The translations under genes were made by a program, and so were the position numbers. The notes beneath the pieces are model-generated. The model saw only the letters and a list, made by a program, of their open reading frames with translations. It made no database searches and was not told where the DNA came from. A DNA stretch of 64,000 nt from Flavobacterium sp. CF108 (GTDB lineage Bacteria; Bacteroidota; Bacteroidia; Flavobacteriales; Flavobacteriaceae), in the NCBI RefSeq assembly GCF_900129795.1, contig NZ_FQWW01000005.1:434001-498000 (forward strand), read 5' to 3'. Below, one piece after another: positions 26,787-35,128 of this stretch. Every line of letters begins with the position of its first letter. Within the stretch, counting starts at the first letter, position 1.

Positions 26787-28061
26787 CTACTCTTTAAGCG
26801 CTTTTACCAGCACTTTATCAATCTTTACGCCGTCCATGTCGACAACTTCTAAAACGAATTTTTGCCAAATTAGTTTTTCACCTTCTTTTGGAATATGCGA
26901 AAGTTCGGTCATAATCATGCCGCTTACGGTGTTTACTTCGTAATCGTTTGTTAATTCGTCTAATTCGAAATACGTTAAGAAATCGTGTAATGAATAATGT
27001 CCGTCAACCAGCCATGATCCGTCTTCTCTTTCTATAAGCTGAAATTCATCTTTATAAAATTCAGACGCATCACCAACCAAAGCTTCAAGAATATCATTCA
27101 AAGTAATTAAACCTTGAAAAACACCATATTCATCTGAAACTAAAGCAAAGTGAACACCCGTTTTTTTGAAATTTTCTAACGCTTTATAAGCCGTTGTCTG
27201 CTCCATTAAATAAGGTGCATCAGAAATTATAGCAGCAAAATCAAAATTATCATTTTCGATATTGGCAAATATATTTTTCAGCGTTACAACACCAACAATA
27301 TCATCATAATTTTCATTGTAAACCGGATAAACCGTATGCAGATCCTGAACAACCAATTCTTTTATTTTGGTTTTATCAGCATTTAGCGGAAGCATATCTA
27401 CTGATTTTCGGTGCGTCATTAACGAACTTACTTTTCTGTCCCCAATATGGAAAACACGCTCCACAATATCTTGTTCAATTTCCTGAACTTCTCCAACTTC
27501 AGTCCCTTCTTTAATGATGGCTTTAATTTCTTCCTCAGTTACTTTTCCATCAGCAGTTGGTTTTATCTGCAAAACATTCAATAAAAAATCTGTTGAAGAG
27601 GTTAGTAACCAAATGAACGGCGCCGTGATAATCGAAATTACTTTCATTGGCATCGCCACCATTTTGGCAATCGATTCCGGATAATTTAATCCGATACGTT
27701 TTGGAAGTAATTCTCCTAAAACCAAAGAGAAGAATGTTAAAACCACAACCACAATTCCAACCGCAACGGAATGAGCGTATGGTTTTAAAATTGCAAAACC
27801 GCTCACAAATGTTTCTACATCTAATGTGATTTTATCCCCAGAATAAATACCTGTCAAAATTCCGATTAGGGTAATTCCGATTTGTACCGTTGATAAAAAT
27901 TTGTTTGGAGAATTAGCCAGATCCAGCGCTGTTTTGGCACTTTTGTTCCCTTTTTTTGCTGCTGTTTCCAGTCTATTTTTTCGTGCCGAAATCAATGCAA
28001 TTTCAGACATTGAGAAAACTCCGTTTAATAGTATTAGAAAAAATATTATTAGTATTTCCAT
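26787..28061 (-). CDS. CNNM/CorC (HlyC)-type membrane protein with CBS pair
   Basis: The 424-residue protein has an N-terminal DUF21/CNNM membrane domain of about four segments (MEILIIFFLILLNGVFSMSE, STVQIGITLIGILTGIYSG, VGIVVVVLTFFSLVLGELLPKR, ISIITAPFIWLL). A pair of CBS domains follows (VMTHRKS-like SLMTHRKSVDMLPL; YPVYNENYDDIVGVV; FALVSDEYGVFQGLITLNDILEALVGD), then a C-terminal CorC_HlyC domain. Members affect Mg2+ or Na+ transport; Bacteroidota GldE is of the same family, but nothing nearby (no gldD) supports that role. 'Hemolysin' labels for this family are historical. Confidence 0.9.
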   Translation of the reverse strand: MEILIIFFLILLNGVFSMSEIALISARKNRLETAAKKGNKSAKTALDLANSPNKFLSTVQIGITLIGILTGIYSGDKITLDVETFVSGFAILKPYAHSVAVGIVVVVLTFFSLVLGELLPKRIGLNYPESIAKMVAMPMKVISIITAPFIWLLTSSTDFLLNVLQIKPTADGKVTEEEIKAIIKEGTEVGEVQEIEQDIVERVFHIGDRKVSSLMTHRKSVDMLPLNADKTKIKELVVQDLHTVYPVYNENYDDIVGVVTLKNIFANIENDNFDFAAIISDAPYLMEQTTAYKALENFKKTGVHFALVSDEYGVFQGLITLNDILEALVGDASEFYKDEFQLIEREDGSWLVDGHYSLHDFLTYFELDELTNDYEVNTVSGMIMTELSHIPKEGEKLIWQKFVLEVVDMDGVKIDKVLVKALKE

Positions 28062-28159
28062 TTTTAAGTTTAAAGTTAAAAGCCAAAAGTTAAATGTTTT
28101 TCAGAACTTATTTCAAATTTTCTTCTAAACATTTAACTTTTAACTTCAAACAGATTTTG

Positions 28160-28732
28160 TTACAAATTATCTATAACTGACGTTAAGCGCTCTGTAATTT
28201 CTTCGATAGTTCCAATTCCGTTTACGGCGTGAAACTTATTCTGCTCTTTATAATATCCAATTAATGGAGCTGTTTTTTCGTTGTATTCCTGGTATCTTAC
28301 ACGAATTTTTTCTTCGTCCTGATCATCTGGTCTTCCGCTTGTTTTTCCTCTTTCCAGTAAACGTGCTACTAAAATTTCGTCATCGGCCTCTAATGCAATT
28401 GTTGCTGTTACGCTTGAACCAATTGTTGGTAAAAATTTATCTAATGCCTCAGCCTGATCTAAAGTTCTTGGATATCCGTCGAACAAAAATCCTGCACTAT
28501 CTGGGTGTTTATTTACTTCGTCAATTAACATTGCAGTTGTTACTTCACAAGGAACTAATTCTCCGTTGTCCATAAAAACTCTTGCTTTTTTACCTAGTTC
28601 AGTATCATTTTTTAAATTAAAACGAAAAATATCTCCTGTAGAAAGATGTGTTAAATTGTATTTTTCTTTTAAAAATTCTGCCTGAGTTCCTTTTCCTGCT
28701 CCAGGCTTTCCAAATAAAACAATGTTAATCAT
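28160..28732 (-). CDS. adk: Adenylate kinase
   Basis: The 190-residue short-form adenylate kinase has the P-loop GKPGAGKGTQAEFL (residues 8-21), NMP-binding segment HLSTGDIFR, the DGYPRTLDQAEALD motif and a reduced LID (RGKTSGRPDDQDEEKIRVRY) lacking zinc-binding Cys residues. It interconverts ATP+AMP and 2 ADP. It follows the hypoxanthine phosphoribosyltransferase gene by 75 bp on the same strand, so the two nucleotide-salvage genes probably form an operon. Confidence 0.96.
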   Translation of the reverse strand: MINIVLFGKPGAGKGTQAEFLKEKYNLTHLSTGDIFRFNLKNDTELGKKARVFMDNGELVPCEVTTAMLIDEVNKHPDSAGFLFDGYPRTLDQAEALDKFLPTIGSSVTATIALEADDEILVARLLERGKTSGRPDDQDEEKIRVRYQEYNEKTAPLIGYYKEQNKFHAVNGIGTIEEITERLTSVIDNL

Positions 28733-28807
28733 AGTACGTTTGAGTTGTGTGACTTCTTATTTTTTGAAGAAGTTTAAAATGAATATATAGTTGTGTTTTG
28801 TTTAATA

Positions 28808-29338
28808 TTATTCTGCTAATTTATATACTTCGGTCAGGTTTCTGCCTAAACCATCATAGTCTAATCCGTAACCAACGATAAATTTATTCGGGATTCTGAT
28901 TCCGATATAATCTATCTTAATGTCTTTTTTATAAGCTTCTGGTTTAAAGAACAAAGTAGCCACTTTAAAGTGTTTTACATTTTGTGCTTTAAATAAATGT
29001 TTTAATTCTTCAAGCGTATTTCCTGTATCGATAATATCTTCAATTATCACTACGCTTCTTCCAGATAAATCCTGATTGATTCCAATCAATTCTTTAACTG
29101 AATTTGTTGTTTCAGTTCCTTCATAAGAGGCCATTTTGATAAACGAAACCTCGCAGGGACTTTTATATTTTTTCAGGAAATCGGCAGCCACCATAAAGGC
29201 GCCATTCAAAACTCCAATAAAAATTGGAGTATCATCTCCAAAATCATCTTCTACCTGTGCAACTAATTTGGTTAAAGCAAAATCAATTTCCTTAGCCGAA
29301 ATAAACGGAACAAATTGTTTATCGTGAAGTTGTATCAT
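28808..29338 (-). CDS. hpt: Hypoxanthine phosphoribosyltransferase
   Basis: A type I phosphoribosyltransferase: the PRPP-binding loop VVIIEDIIDTGNTLEEL is clear, with the flexible-loop region SYEGTETTNSVKEL, and KPEAYKKDIKIDYIGIRIPNKFIVGYGLDYDGLGRNL for the purine-binding end. It salvages hypoxanthine (and guanine) to IMP/GMP. The frame extends upstream to 29365, but the ATG at 29338 (MIQLHDKQFVPFI) matches the usual start; the nine extra residues look non-coding. Upstream of adk in the same direction. Confidence 0.93.
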   Translation of the reverse strand: MIQLHDKQFVPFISAKEIDFALTKLVAQVEDDFGDDTPIFIGVLNGAFMVAADFLKKYKSPCEVSFIKMASYEGTETTNSVKELIGINQDLSGRSVVIIEDIIDTGNTLEELKHLFKAQNVKHFKVATLFFKPEAYKKDIKIDYIGIRIPNKFIVGYGLDYDGLGRNLTEVYKLAE

Positions 29339-29523
29339 TATTTTTAAATTTAAAATAATGGACAAAGATACAGAATTACAACCAATCTGCCCACATGAAA
29401 ATAGAATCGAAAGATGACTTTTTTGTGAATGTTAAATATCAGTTAATAATTACAAAATCGTTCTTGCAGCTACTTTTTAATTTACTAAATTGTTGTTGAA
29501 TAATCATTTAACTCCAAATATCA

Positions 29524-30798
29524 ATGAAGAATTCCTTACCACTATTTTCTATATCATTATTAATTTTAATGACTTCCTGCAACGGACAAGTTAAAAAAGA
29601 AGAAAAAGAAGCGTTAGCAAAACAACCCGGAAATGTTGTAAAAACTGCTGTTGGCGACATTACGCTTCCTCCGCCATATGCTACTGAATCTAAAACGAAT
29701 AACAGCAAAGTTATTGGCTGGCCAAACGGAGTTACACCAAAAGCTCCTGAAGGTTTTACGGTTACCAAATTTGCCGACGGTTTTGAAAACCCGCGCTGGA
29801 CTTATATCGCACCAAACCAAGATATTTTTGTGGTAGAAAGCGGAACTAGATCGAGCAAAAATCAAATCACAGTTTTTCGAGACAAAGACAAAGACGGGAA
29901 ATTTGAAACCCGCCAAGTTTTTATTACCAGCTTAAACAGACCTTTTGGAATGCTGGTTTTAAAGGACTTTTTCTACATTGCAAATACTGACGGATTATAC
30001 CGTTATCCTTATAAAAACAATCCGCTTAAACTGGAAACAAAAGGTGAAAAAATTCTTGAACTTCCTGCCGGAGGTTACAACAATCACTGGACACGAAATT
30101 TATTAGGAAGCCCTGACGGAAGCAAAATTTATGTTTCTGTAGGTTCAGGAAGTAACAATGCCGAACATGGTGTTGACAAAGAAGTACGTCGTGCCGGAAT
30201 CCTTGAAATTAATCCTGACGGAACTGGCGAAAAAATCTATGCTTCGGGTCTTAGAAATCCTGTTGGAATGGATTGGAATCCTGTCAATAAAGAGCTTTGG
30301 ACTGCTGTAAATGAACGTGATGATTTGGGCGACGATTTGGTTCCTGATTATATTACAAGTGTAAAAAAAGATGGTTTTTACGGATGGCCTTATTCTTATT
30401 TTGGAAGTATTCCTGATCCGAGAATGAAAGGTGAAAGAAAAGATTTGGTCGAAAAAGCAATCGTCCCTGATGTTTCGGTTGGCGCACATACTGCTTCGCT
30501 TGGATTGGCATTTTATACTAAAGATGCTTTCCCGGCGAGATATAAAAACGGTGCTTTTGTTGGGCAGCATGGTTCATGGAACCGTTCTAAAATTTCAGGT
30601 TATAAAGTACTGTTTGTTCCTTTTAAAGATGGAAAACCATCGGGAAAACCAGAAGATTTTTTAACTGGTTTTGTTTCAAATGAAAATAAAGCTGAAGTTT
30701 ACGGACGTCCGGTTGCAGTAACCGTTATGAACGACGGATCGCTTTTAGTAAATGATGATAGTAGTAATACGGTTTGGAAGGTTACAGCGAATAAATAA
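29524..30798 (+). CDS. PQQ-dependent sugar dehydrogenase-like lipoprotein
   Basis: The 424-residue product has a lipoprotein signal (LLILMTSC, Cys near 19), then a six-bladed beta-propeller of the soluble glucose/aldose/sorbosone dehydrogenase type. Characteristic segments are PRWTYIAPNQDIFVVES, ITVFRDKDKDGKFE, NNHWTRNLLGSPDGSKIYVS with the expected catalytic His, EINPDGTGEKIYASGLRNPVG and DGFYGWPYSYFG. These enzymes oxidise sugars with pyrroloquinoline quinone and Ca2+. No pqq biosynthesis genes are in the window, so PQQ would come from outside. The next gene is a TonB-dependent receptor, 140 bp downstream. Confidence 0.85.
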   Translation: MKNSLPLFSISLLILMTSCNGQVKKEEKEALAKQPGNVVKTAVGDITLPPPYATESKTNNSKVIGWPNGVTPKAPEGFTVTKFADGFENPRWTYIAPNQDIFVVESGTRSSKNQITVFRDKDKDGKFETRQVFITSLNRPFGMLVLKDFFYIANTDGLYRYPYKNNPLKLETKGEKILELPAGGYNNHWTRNLLGSPDGSKIYVSVGSGSNNAEHGVDKEVRRAGILEINPDGTGEKIYASGLRNPVGMDWNPVNKELWTAVNERDDLGDDLVPDYITSVKKDGFYGWPYSYFGSIPDPRMKGERKDLVEKAIVPDVSVGAHTASLGLAFYTKDAFPARYKNGAFVGQHGSWNRSKISGYKVLFVPFKDGKPSGKPEDFLTGFVSNENKAEVYGRPVAVTVMNDGSLLVNDDSSNTVWKVTANK

Positions 30799-30825
30799 AA
30801 TCCAATTCCGTACAGATAATTTAAA

Positions 30826-30904
30826 CATATAGAAACATAGATTTTATTTTTTTGTTAAAAGCGAAACACCTTTTTTGCCTCCATGAATCCTATGTTTCTA
30901 TGTG
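30826..30904. repeat. Intergenic inverted repeat (ATAGAAACATAG type)
   Basis: CATATAGAAACATAGATT at 30826-30843 is mirrored by AATCCTATGTTTCTATGTG at 30886-30904, with a 42-nt AT-rich centre. It lies between the sugar dehydrogenase and the receptor gene and could attenuate read-through. Confidence 0.6.
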
Positions 30905-30938
30905 TTTTAAAAAACTACATTTTTAATTCGAATCATTT

Positions 30939-33029
30939 ATGACCTTAAAAAAATATTGTCTTTTTCTTTTTGTGTTTTTTGTTTTCCAAAACATTGAAGC
31001 GCAGAAAAGAGAAGGCAAAAATATTGACTCTCTAAAAACCGAAAAACTGAAAGAAGTTGTGATCAGTTCGCTTCATATTGATAATAATTTATTAAACACT
31101 CCTGCTTCGATTGGTATTCTTTCTAAAAAAGATTTACTGCAAAATAATACCACAGATATTACAACGGTAATCAATACAATTCCGGGTGTTTTTATGCAAT
31201 CGTCTAATTTTACCACAACCCGAATTTCGATTCGTGGCATTGGTGCGCGAACCACTTACGGAACCAATAAAATCAGGGCTTTTTATGGCAGTATTCCGCT
31301 GACTTCTGGAAACAGCGAAACGGTTATTGATGATATTGATCTTGAAAATCTCAATCAAATCGAAATTATAAAAGGGCCGCTTTCGAGTGTTTATGGCGCA
31401 GGATTGGGCGGTGCGATTTTAATTTCACCTCAGCTTTCTAAAAACGGAAAGCAAAGTGCGGGAATAAGTTCTGTTTTTGGTTCTTTTGGATTACTAAAAA
31501 ATAGTTTGAATTTTGGCTTAGATGAAAAAGGTGGAAGTTTAAACCTTAGTTATCACAATTTAAAAACCGATGGCTGGCGTGAAAACAGCGCATACAAACG
31601 TGAAGGAATTACGCTTGCAGGAGAATTATTTAGAAAGAAAAACAGCAAACTGACTTACTTTTCAAACTATACTTTTTTAAAAGCTTTTATTCCGAGTTCG
31701 ATCAATAAAAATTCTTTTGAGAACAATCCAAAATCTGGTGCGCCAACCTGGGTTGCATCAAAAGGTTATAAAGAATACAAATCGACTTTGGGCGGATTGG
31801 CTTATGATTTTTCGATTAATGAAAATCTAAAAAACTCCACTTCTGTTTTTATTAATTATAAAGACAGCAACGAACCGAGACCTTTTGACATTTTACGTCA
31901 ATATACTTTTGCAACGGGTGCGAGAACGCAATTCTCCGGGAATTTTAAAATAGGAAAAATAAAAAATAACTTCATTACCGGAATTGAATATTTTACGGAT
32001 ACTTATAAAGGTAATACTTTCGAAAATCTGTATCAGCAAAATAATGGTTTAGGAAGTCTGCAAGGCGATCAGCTTAATGAAACTGGGCAAAAAAGACATT
32101 TCTATAATATCTTTTCTCAATTACGAACTTTACTTTCAGATCAATTTGAAATTCAGGCTGGTTTAAATTATAACAAAACTAAATTCAGCCTCGACAATTA
32201 TAATACAAACACGAATCAGGAATATAGTTATGACGGCATTTTTTCGCCGCAATTGTCTTTATTATTTAAACCGAATTCTCAGCAGACTGTTTATTTTTCG
32301 GTCAGCCGGGGATTTTCATTACCAGCAACAGAAGAAACTCTCACAAGCGAAGGCACAATCAATACGAATATAAAACCTGAAAACGGTTATAATTTTGAAG
32401 TGGGCGGAAAGTTCTATTTCTTCAATAAAAAACTTTACACAGAAATTGCGGTTTACCGAATGGAAATTAAAGATTTATTGGTCGCAAAAAGAGTTGGCGA
32501 TGATCAATACATAGGTTTAAACGCGGGGAAAACATTTCATGAAGGAATCGAAATTACCTTAAATCACAATTGGCAAATGAATCGTTTCTTTTCTCTGAAT
32601 TCTTATTTAGCCGGATCTTTAGGGAATTATGAATTTAAGGAATTTGTTGATAACGGAAATGATTATTCCGGAAACAAATTAACCGGAGTTGCGGCAAACA
32701 AAGTTAACGCCGGAATTACTTTAAACACCAATCTTGGAATTTATTTTAATGCCGATTATCAATTCGTGGATGAAATTCCGATGAACGATGCTAATACTGC
32801 TTTTTCTGATTCTTATTCTATCATCAACTTAAAAAGCGGTTATCGATTTGAAATTTTTCCGCAGCTAACAACACATTTTTCTGCCGGAATAAATAATGTA
32901 ACAAATACAAAATATGCGTCTCTAATACTGCCAAATGCCGTTGCGGTTGGAAACGCGGCACCCCGCTATTATTATCCCGGACTTCCTATAAATTATTACG
33001 GAACTATCTCATTAAATTATTTATTTTAG
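30939..33029 (+). CDS. TonB-dependent outer-membrane receptor
   Basis: The 696-residue receptor has a signal peptide ending near NIEAQ and no carboxypeptidase-regulatory or SusC box, so it is of the classical siderophore/cofactor type. The plug is clear (LNTPASIGILSKKDLLQNN, ITTVINTIPGVFMQ, TRISIRGIGARTTYGTNKIRAFYGSIPLT, IEIIKGPLSSVYGAGLGGAILI). A barrel follows, ending in the Phe-terminated strand YYGTISLNYLF. It follows a PQQ-type sugar dehydrogenase gene. Uptake of PQQ or of another small ligand is conceivable but only inferred from that pairing. Confidence 0.92.
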   Translation: MTLKKYCLFLFVFFVFQNIEAQKREGKNIDSLKTEKLKEVVISSLHIDNNLLNTPASIGILSKKDLLQNNTTDITTVINTIPGVFMQSSNFTTTRISIRGIGARTTYGTNKIRAFYGSIPLTSGNSETVIDDIDLENLNQIEIIKGPLSSVYGAGLGGAILISPQLSKNGKQSAGISSVFGSFGLLKNSLNFGLDEKGGSLNLSYHNLKTDGWRENSAYKREGITLAGELFRKKNSKLTYFSNYTFLKAFIPSSINKNSFENNPKSGAPTWVASKGYKEYKSTLGGLAYDFSINENLKNSTSVFINYKDSNEPRPFDILRQYTFATGARTQFSGNFKIGKIKNNFITGIEYFTDTYKGNTFENLYQQNNGLGSLQGDQLNETGQKRHFYNIFSQLRTLLSDQFEIQAGLNYNKTKFSLDNYNTNTNQEYSYDGIFSPQLSLLFKPNSQQTVYFSVSRGFSLPATEETLTSEGTINTNIKPENGYNFEVGGKFYFFNKKLYTEIAVYRMEIKDLLVAKRVGDDQYIGLNAGKTFHEGIEITLNHNWQMNRFFSLNSYLAGSLGNYEFKEFVDNGNDYSGNKLTGVAANKVNAGITLNTNLGIYFNADYQFVDEIPMNDANTAFSDSYSIINLKSGYRFEIFPQLTTHFSAGINNVTNTKYASLILPNAVAVGNAAPRYYYPGLPINYYGTISLNYLF

Positions 33030-33611
33030 ATGCTTGAAATCACCCCCAAACCTAAAAAAATGCTTTCTGTATTACAAGAAAAACTGGATTATGTAAATGC
33101 CTATCGGGAAAACCGATTAAAGTGCACACAAGACATTCTCGAAAATCCATCTTTATTTGAAGAATTAGTTTCGATTTGCTTTTCGCCCGAAAATAAAAAC
33201 AATCATAAAGCCTGCTGGATCCTTGAATTTGTATCGTACGAAGAATTAATCTGGCTTCAGCCCCATCTTGATTTTTTCTGTTCTAATTTGAAAGTTCTGA
33301 AAGATGAAAGTTCGCTTCGGCCAATTGCAAAAGTCGTACAGCTTTTAGTAAAATCACATTTTAAAAAAGACGAAAACAGCATTTCTTTATCCGAAGAAAA
33401 TCTTCAGGATTGTATTGAAGCCAGTTTCGATTGGCTTATAAATGATGTAAAAGTGGCGACAAAAGCGTATTCTATAAGAACTTTATATGTCTTAGGAAAT
33501 TATTACGACTGGATTCATCCTGAACTTCGAGTTATTTTAAATAAAGATTACGGAGATCATTCCGCAGCTTACAAAGCCGTTGCCCGCGAAGTTTTGAAGA
33601 AAATTGAATAG
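33030..33611 (+). CDS. Hypothetical alpha-helical protein, 193 aa
   Basis: The start codon directly abuts the receptor stop; a second ATG at 33060 is possible. The product is Leu/Glu-rich with helical segments and HEAT-like spacing (ACWILEFVSYEELIWLQPHLDFF, ASFDWLINDVKVATKAYSIRTLYVLGNYYDWIHPELRVILN). I see no catalytic motif. Homologs may carry an adenylosuccinate-lyase label in databases, but the signature of that enzyme is not present. Cytosolic, and likely co-transcribed with the receptor. Function unknown. Confidence 0.7.
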   Translation: MLEITPKPKKMLSVLQEKLDYVNAYRENRLKCTQDILENPSLFEELVSICFSPENKNNHKACWILEFVSYEELIWLQPHLDFFCSNLKVLKDESSLRPIAKVVQLLVKSHFKKDENSISLSEENLQDCIEASFDWLINDVKVATKAYSIRTLYVLGNYYDWIHPELRVILNKDYGDHSAAYKAVAREVLKKIE

Positions 33612-33612
33612 T

Positions 33613-33838
33613 TTTTTGCCACAGATTAAACGGATTAGAAGGATTTTTTGTTTGCCACGAATTACACTAATTTTCACGAATTATTTTTTTAGATTCAACC
33701 TAAAAATTAGTGGTAATTCGTGTAATTCGTGGCAAACACAAATCCGCACAGAGATAAATCATTTTAATCCTTTTAATCTGTGGCAAAAACTTTAAAAATA
33801 TAATTCGTGGAAATTCGTGTAATTTGTGGCTAAAAACT
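33613..33838. repeat. Nested dispersed repeats (GCCACAGATTAAA and GCCACGAATTACAC types)
   Basis: Outer perfect 18-bp arms start TTTTTGCCACAGATTAAA at 33613-33630 and 33772-33789. Inside them sit perfect 17-bp arms TTTGCCACGAATTACAC at 33651-33667 and 33720-33736. A third partial copy, TTCGTGGAAATTCGTGTAAT, follows near 33804-33823. The same inner element recurs at 55783. A 63-codon open frame crossing this block is not a gene. Confidence 0.85.
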
Positions 33839-33854
33839 AGAAAACCACTAAATT

Positions 33855-33885
33855 TTGGCTAAAAAAAGATTAAAAGGTATCTTTG
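33855..33885 (+). promoter_or_regulatory. purK promoter, TTG-N20-TATCTTTG
   Basis: TTG at 33855-33857 and the exact -7 element TATCTTTG at 33878-33885 are 20 bp apart, a good Bacteroidota promoter. The transcript would start near 33890, which fixes the purK start codon at 33903 and rules out the upstream ATG at 33855. Confidence 0.7.
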
Positions 33886-33902
33886 CAAAAACACAACACA
33901 AA

Positions 33903-35051
33903 ATGAATTATTTTTCTTCTGATTTTAAATTAGGAATATTAGGCGGCGGACAATTGGGTAAAATGCTTTTGTTCGACACCAGAAAATTTGACATACAAAC
34001 TTATGTTTTAGATCCGAGTGATGAAGCGCCGAGTAAAATTGCCTGCAACAAATTCTTTCAAGGCGATTTAATGGATTATGAAACGGTTTACAACTTTGGA
34101 AAACAAGTCGATGTTTTGACTTTTGAAATTGAATTGGTAAATCTAGAGGCTTTAACGCAACTAGAAAACGAAGGCCTAAAAATATATCCATCTCCAAAAA
34201 CTTTAAAAGGAATTCAGAATAAAGGTGTTCAAAAAGAATTTTACGCTAAAAATAATATCCCAACTGCACCATTTGAAAGATTTGAAAATTTAGAAAATCT
34301 AAAATCTAAAATCAGCGATCTAAAATTACCTTTTGTATGGAAATGCACCGAGTTTGGTTACGACGGAAACGGAGTAAAAGTGATTCGCCAAATTTCTGAC
34401 ATGGACGACTTACCAAATGTAGAATGTATTGCAGAAACTATGGTTCCGTTCAAAAATGAATTGGCGGTAATTGTGGTAAGAAATCCATCGGGAGAAATAA
34501 AAACTTATCCAGTTGTAGAAATGGAATTTCACCCAGAAGCCAATCAAGTTGAATACGTAATCTGCCCTGCAAGAATCGATGAAAAAGTAGCCAAAAAAGC
34601 CAGAGCAATTGCATTGAATGTTTCAGAAAAATTTAATCACGTTGGACTTTTAGCCGTTGAAATGTTCCAAACTCAGGAAGATGAAATTTTGGTAAACGAA
34701 GTTGCTCCTCGCCCACATAATTCGGGACATTATTCAATTGAAGCAAGTTATACTTCACAATTCGAAAATCATTTACGCGCTATTTTAGATCTTCCGTTAG
34801 GAAACACAGACAGTAAAGTTGCCGGAATTATGGTAAATTTAGTGGGTGCCGAAGGATTTTCTGGAGACGTTGTTTATGAAAATATCGAAACTATTTTAGG
34901 ATGGGATGGCGTTACTCCACATATTTACGGAAAAAAACAAACACGTCCGTTTAGAAAAATGGGTCACGTTACGATTGTAAACGAAAACATGCAGGAAGCA
35001 AGACGAATTGCTGAAGAAGTTAAGAACACGATTAAAGTGATTAGTGCGTAG
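33903..35051 (+). CDS. purK: N5-carboxyaminoimidazole ribonucleotide synthase
   Basis: The ATP-grasp enzyme of about 382 residues begins with the PurK signature LGILGGGQLGKMLLFDTRKF. It continues with the ATP-binding stretch (FVWKCTEFGYDGNGVKVI), ECIAETMVPFKNELAVIVVRN and the catalytic segment LVNEVAPRPHNSGHYSIEA. It carboxylates AIR with bicarbonate and ATP to N5-CAIR; the product is used by PurE, encoded 2.1 kb downstream. Normally purK and purE are adjacent; here an ATPase/HNH pair separates them. The start is set by the promoter just upstream. Confidence 0.95.
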   Translation: MNYFSSDFKLGILGGGQLGKMLLFDTRKFDIQTYVLDPSDEAPSKIACNKFFQGDLMDYETVYNFGKQVDVLTFEIELVNLEALTQLENEGLKIYPSPKTLKGIQNKGVQKEFYAKNNIPTAPFERFENLENLKSKISDLKLPFVWKCTEFGYDGNGVKVIRQISDMDDLPNVECIAETMVPFKNELAVIVVRNPSGEIKTYPVVEMEFHPEANQVEYVICPARIDEKVAKKARAIALNVSEKFNHVGLLAVEMFQTQEDEILVNEVAPRPHNSGHYSIEASYTSQFENHLRAILDLPLGNTDSKVAGIMVNLVGAEGFSGDVVYENIETILGWDGVTPHIYGKKQTRPFRKMGHVTIVNENMQEARRIAEEVKNTIKVISA

Positions 35052-35106
35052 TTATTTTTAGTGGTCAGTCGCAGTTTTTCAATTTAAATAGCAACTATAT
35101 TTTAAT

Positions 35107-35114
35107 TAGATTTG
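35107..35114 (+). promoter_or_regulatory. -7 element TAGATTTG before the AAA ATPase gene
   Basis: Exact TAnnTTTG match 14 nt before the ATPase start codon. The ATPase/HNH pair probably has its own promoter within the pur locus. No clear -33 TTG. Confidence 0.45.
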
Positions 35115-35128
35115 TAAAAATTCAATAA

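Noticed and set aside
26787..28061. GldE gliding protein
   Set aside because: Same superfamily, but no gldD or other gliding gene is adjacent, so the neutral CorC/CNNM name is kept.
33030..33611. Adenylosuccinate lyase label for the 193-aa protein
   Set aside because: The fumarase/aspartase-family signature is absent and the protein is far too short; only helical repeats are seen.
33604..33795. 63-codon plus-strand open frame after the HEAT-like gene
   Set aside because: It runs entirely through the nested dispersed repeats and has no coding signature.
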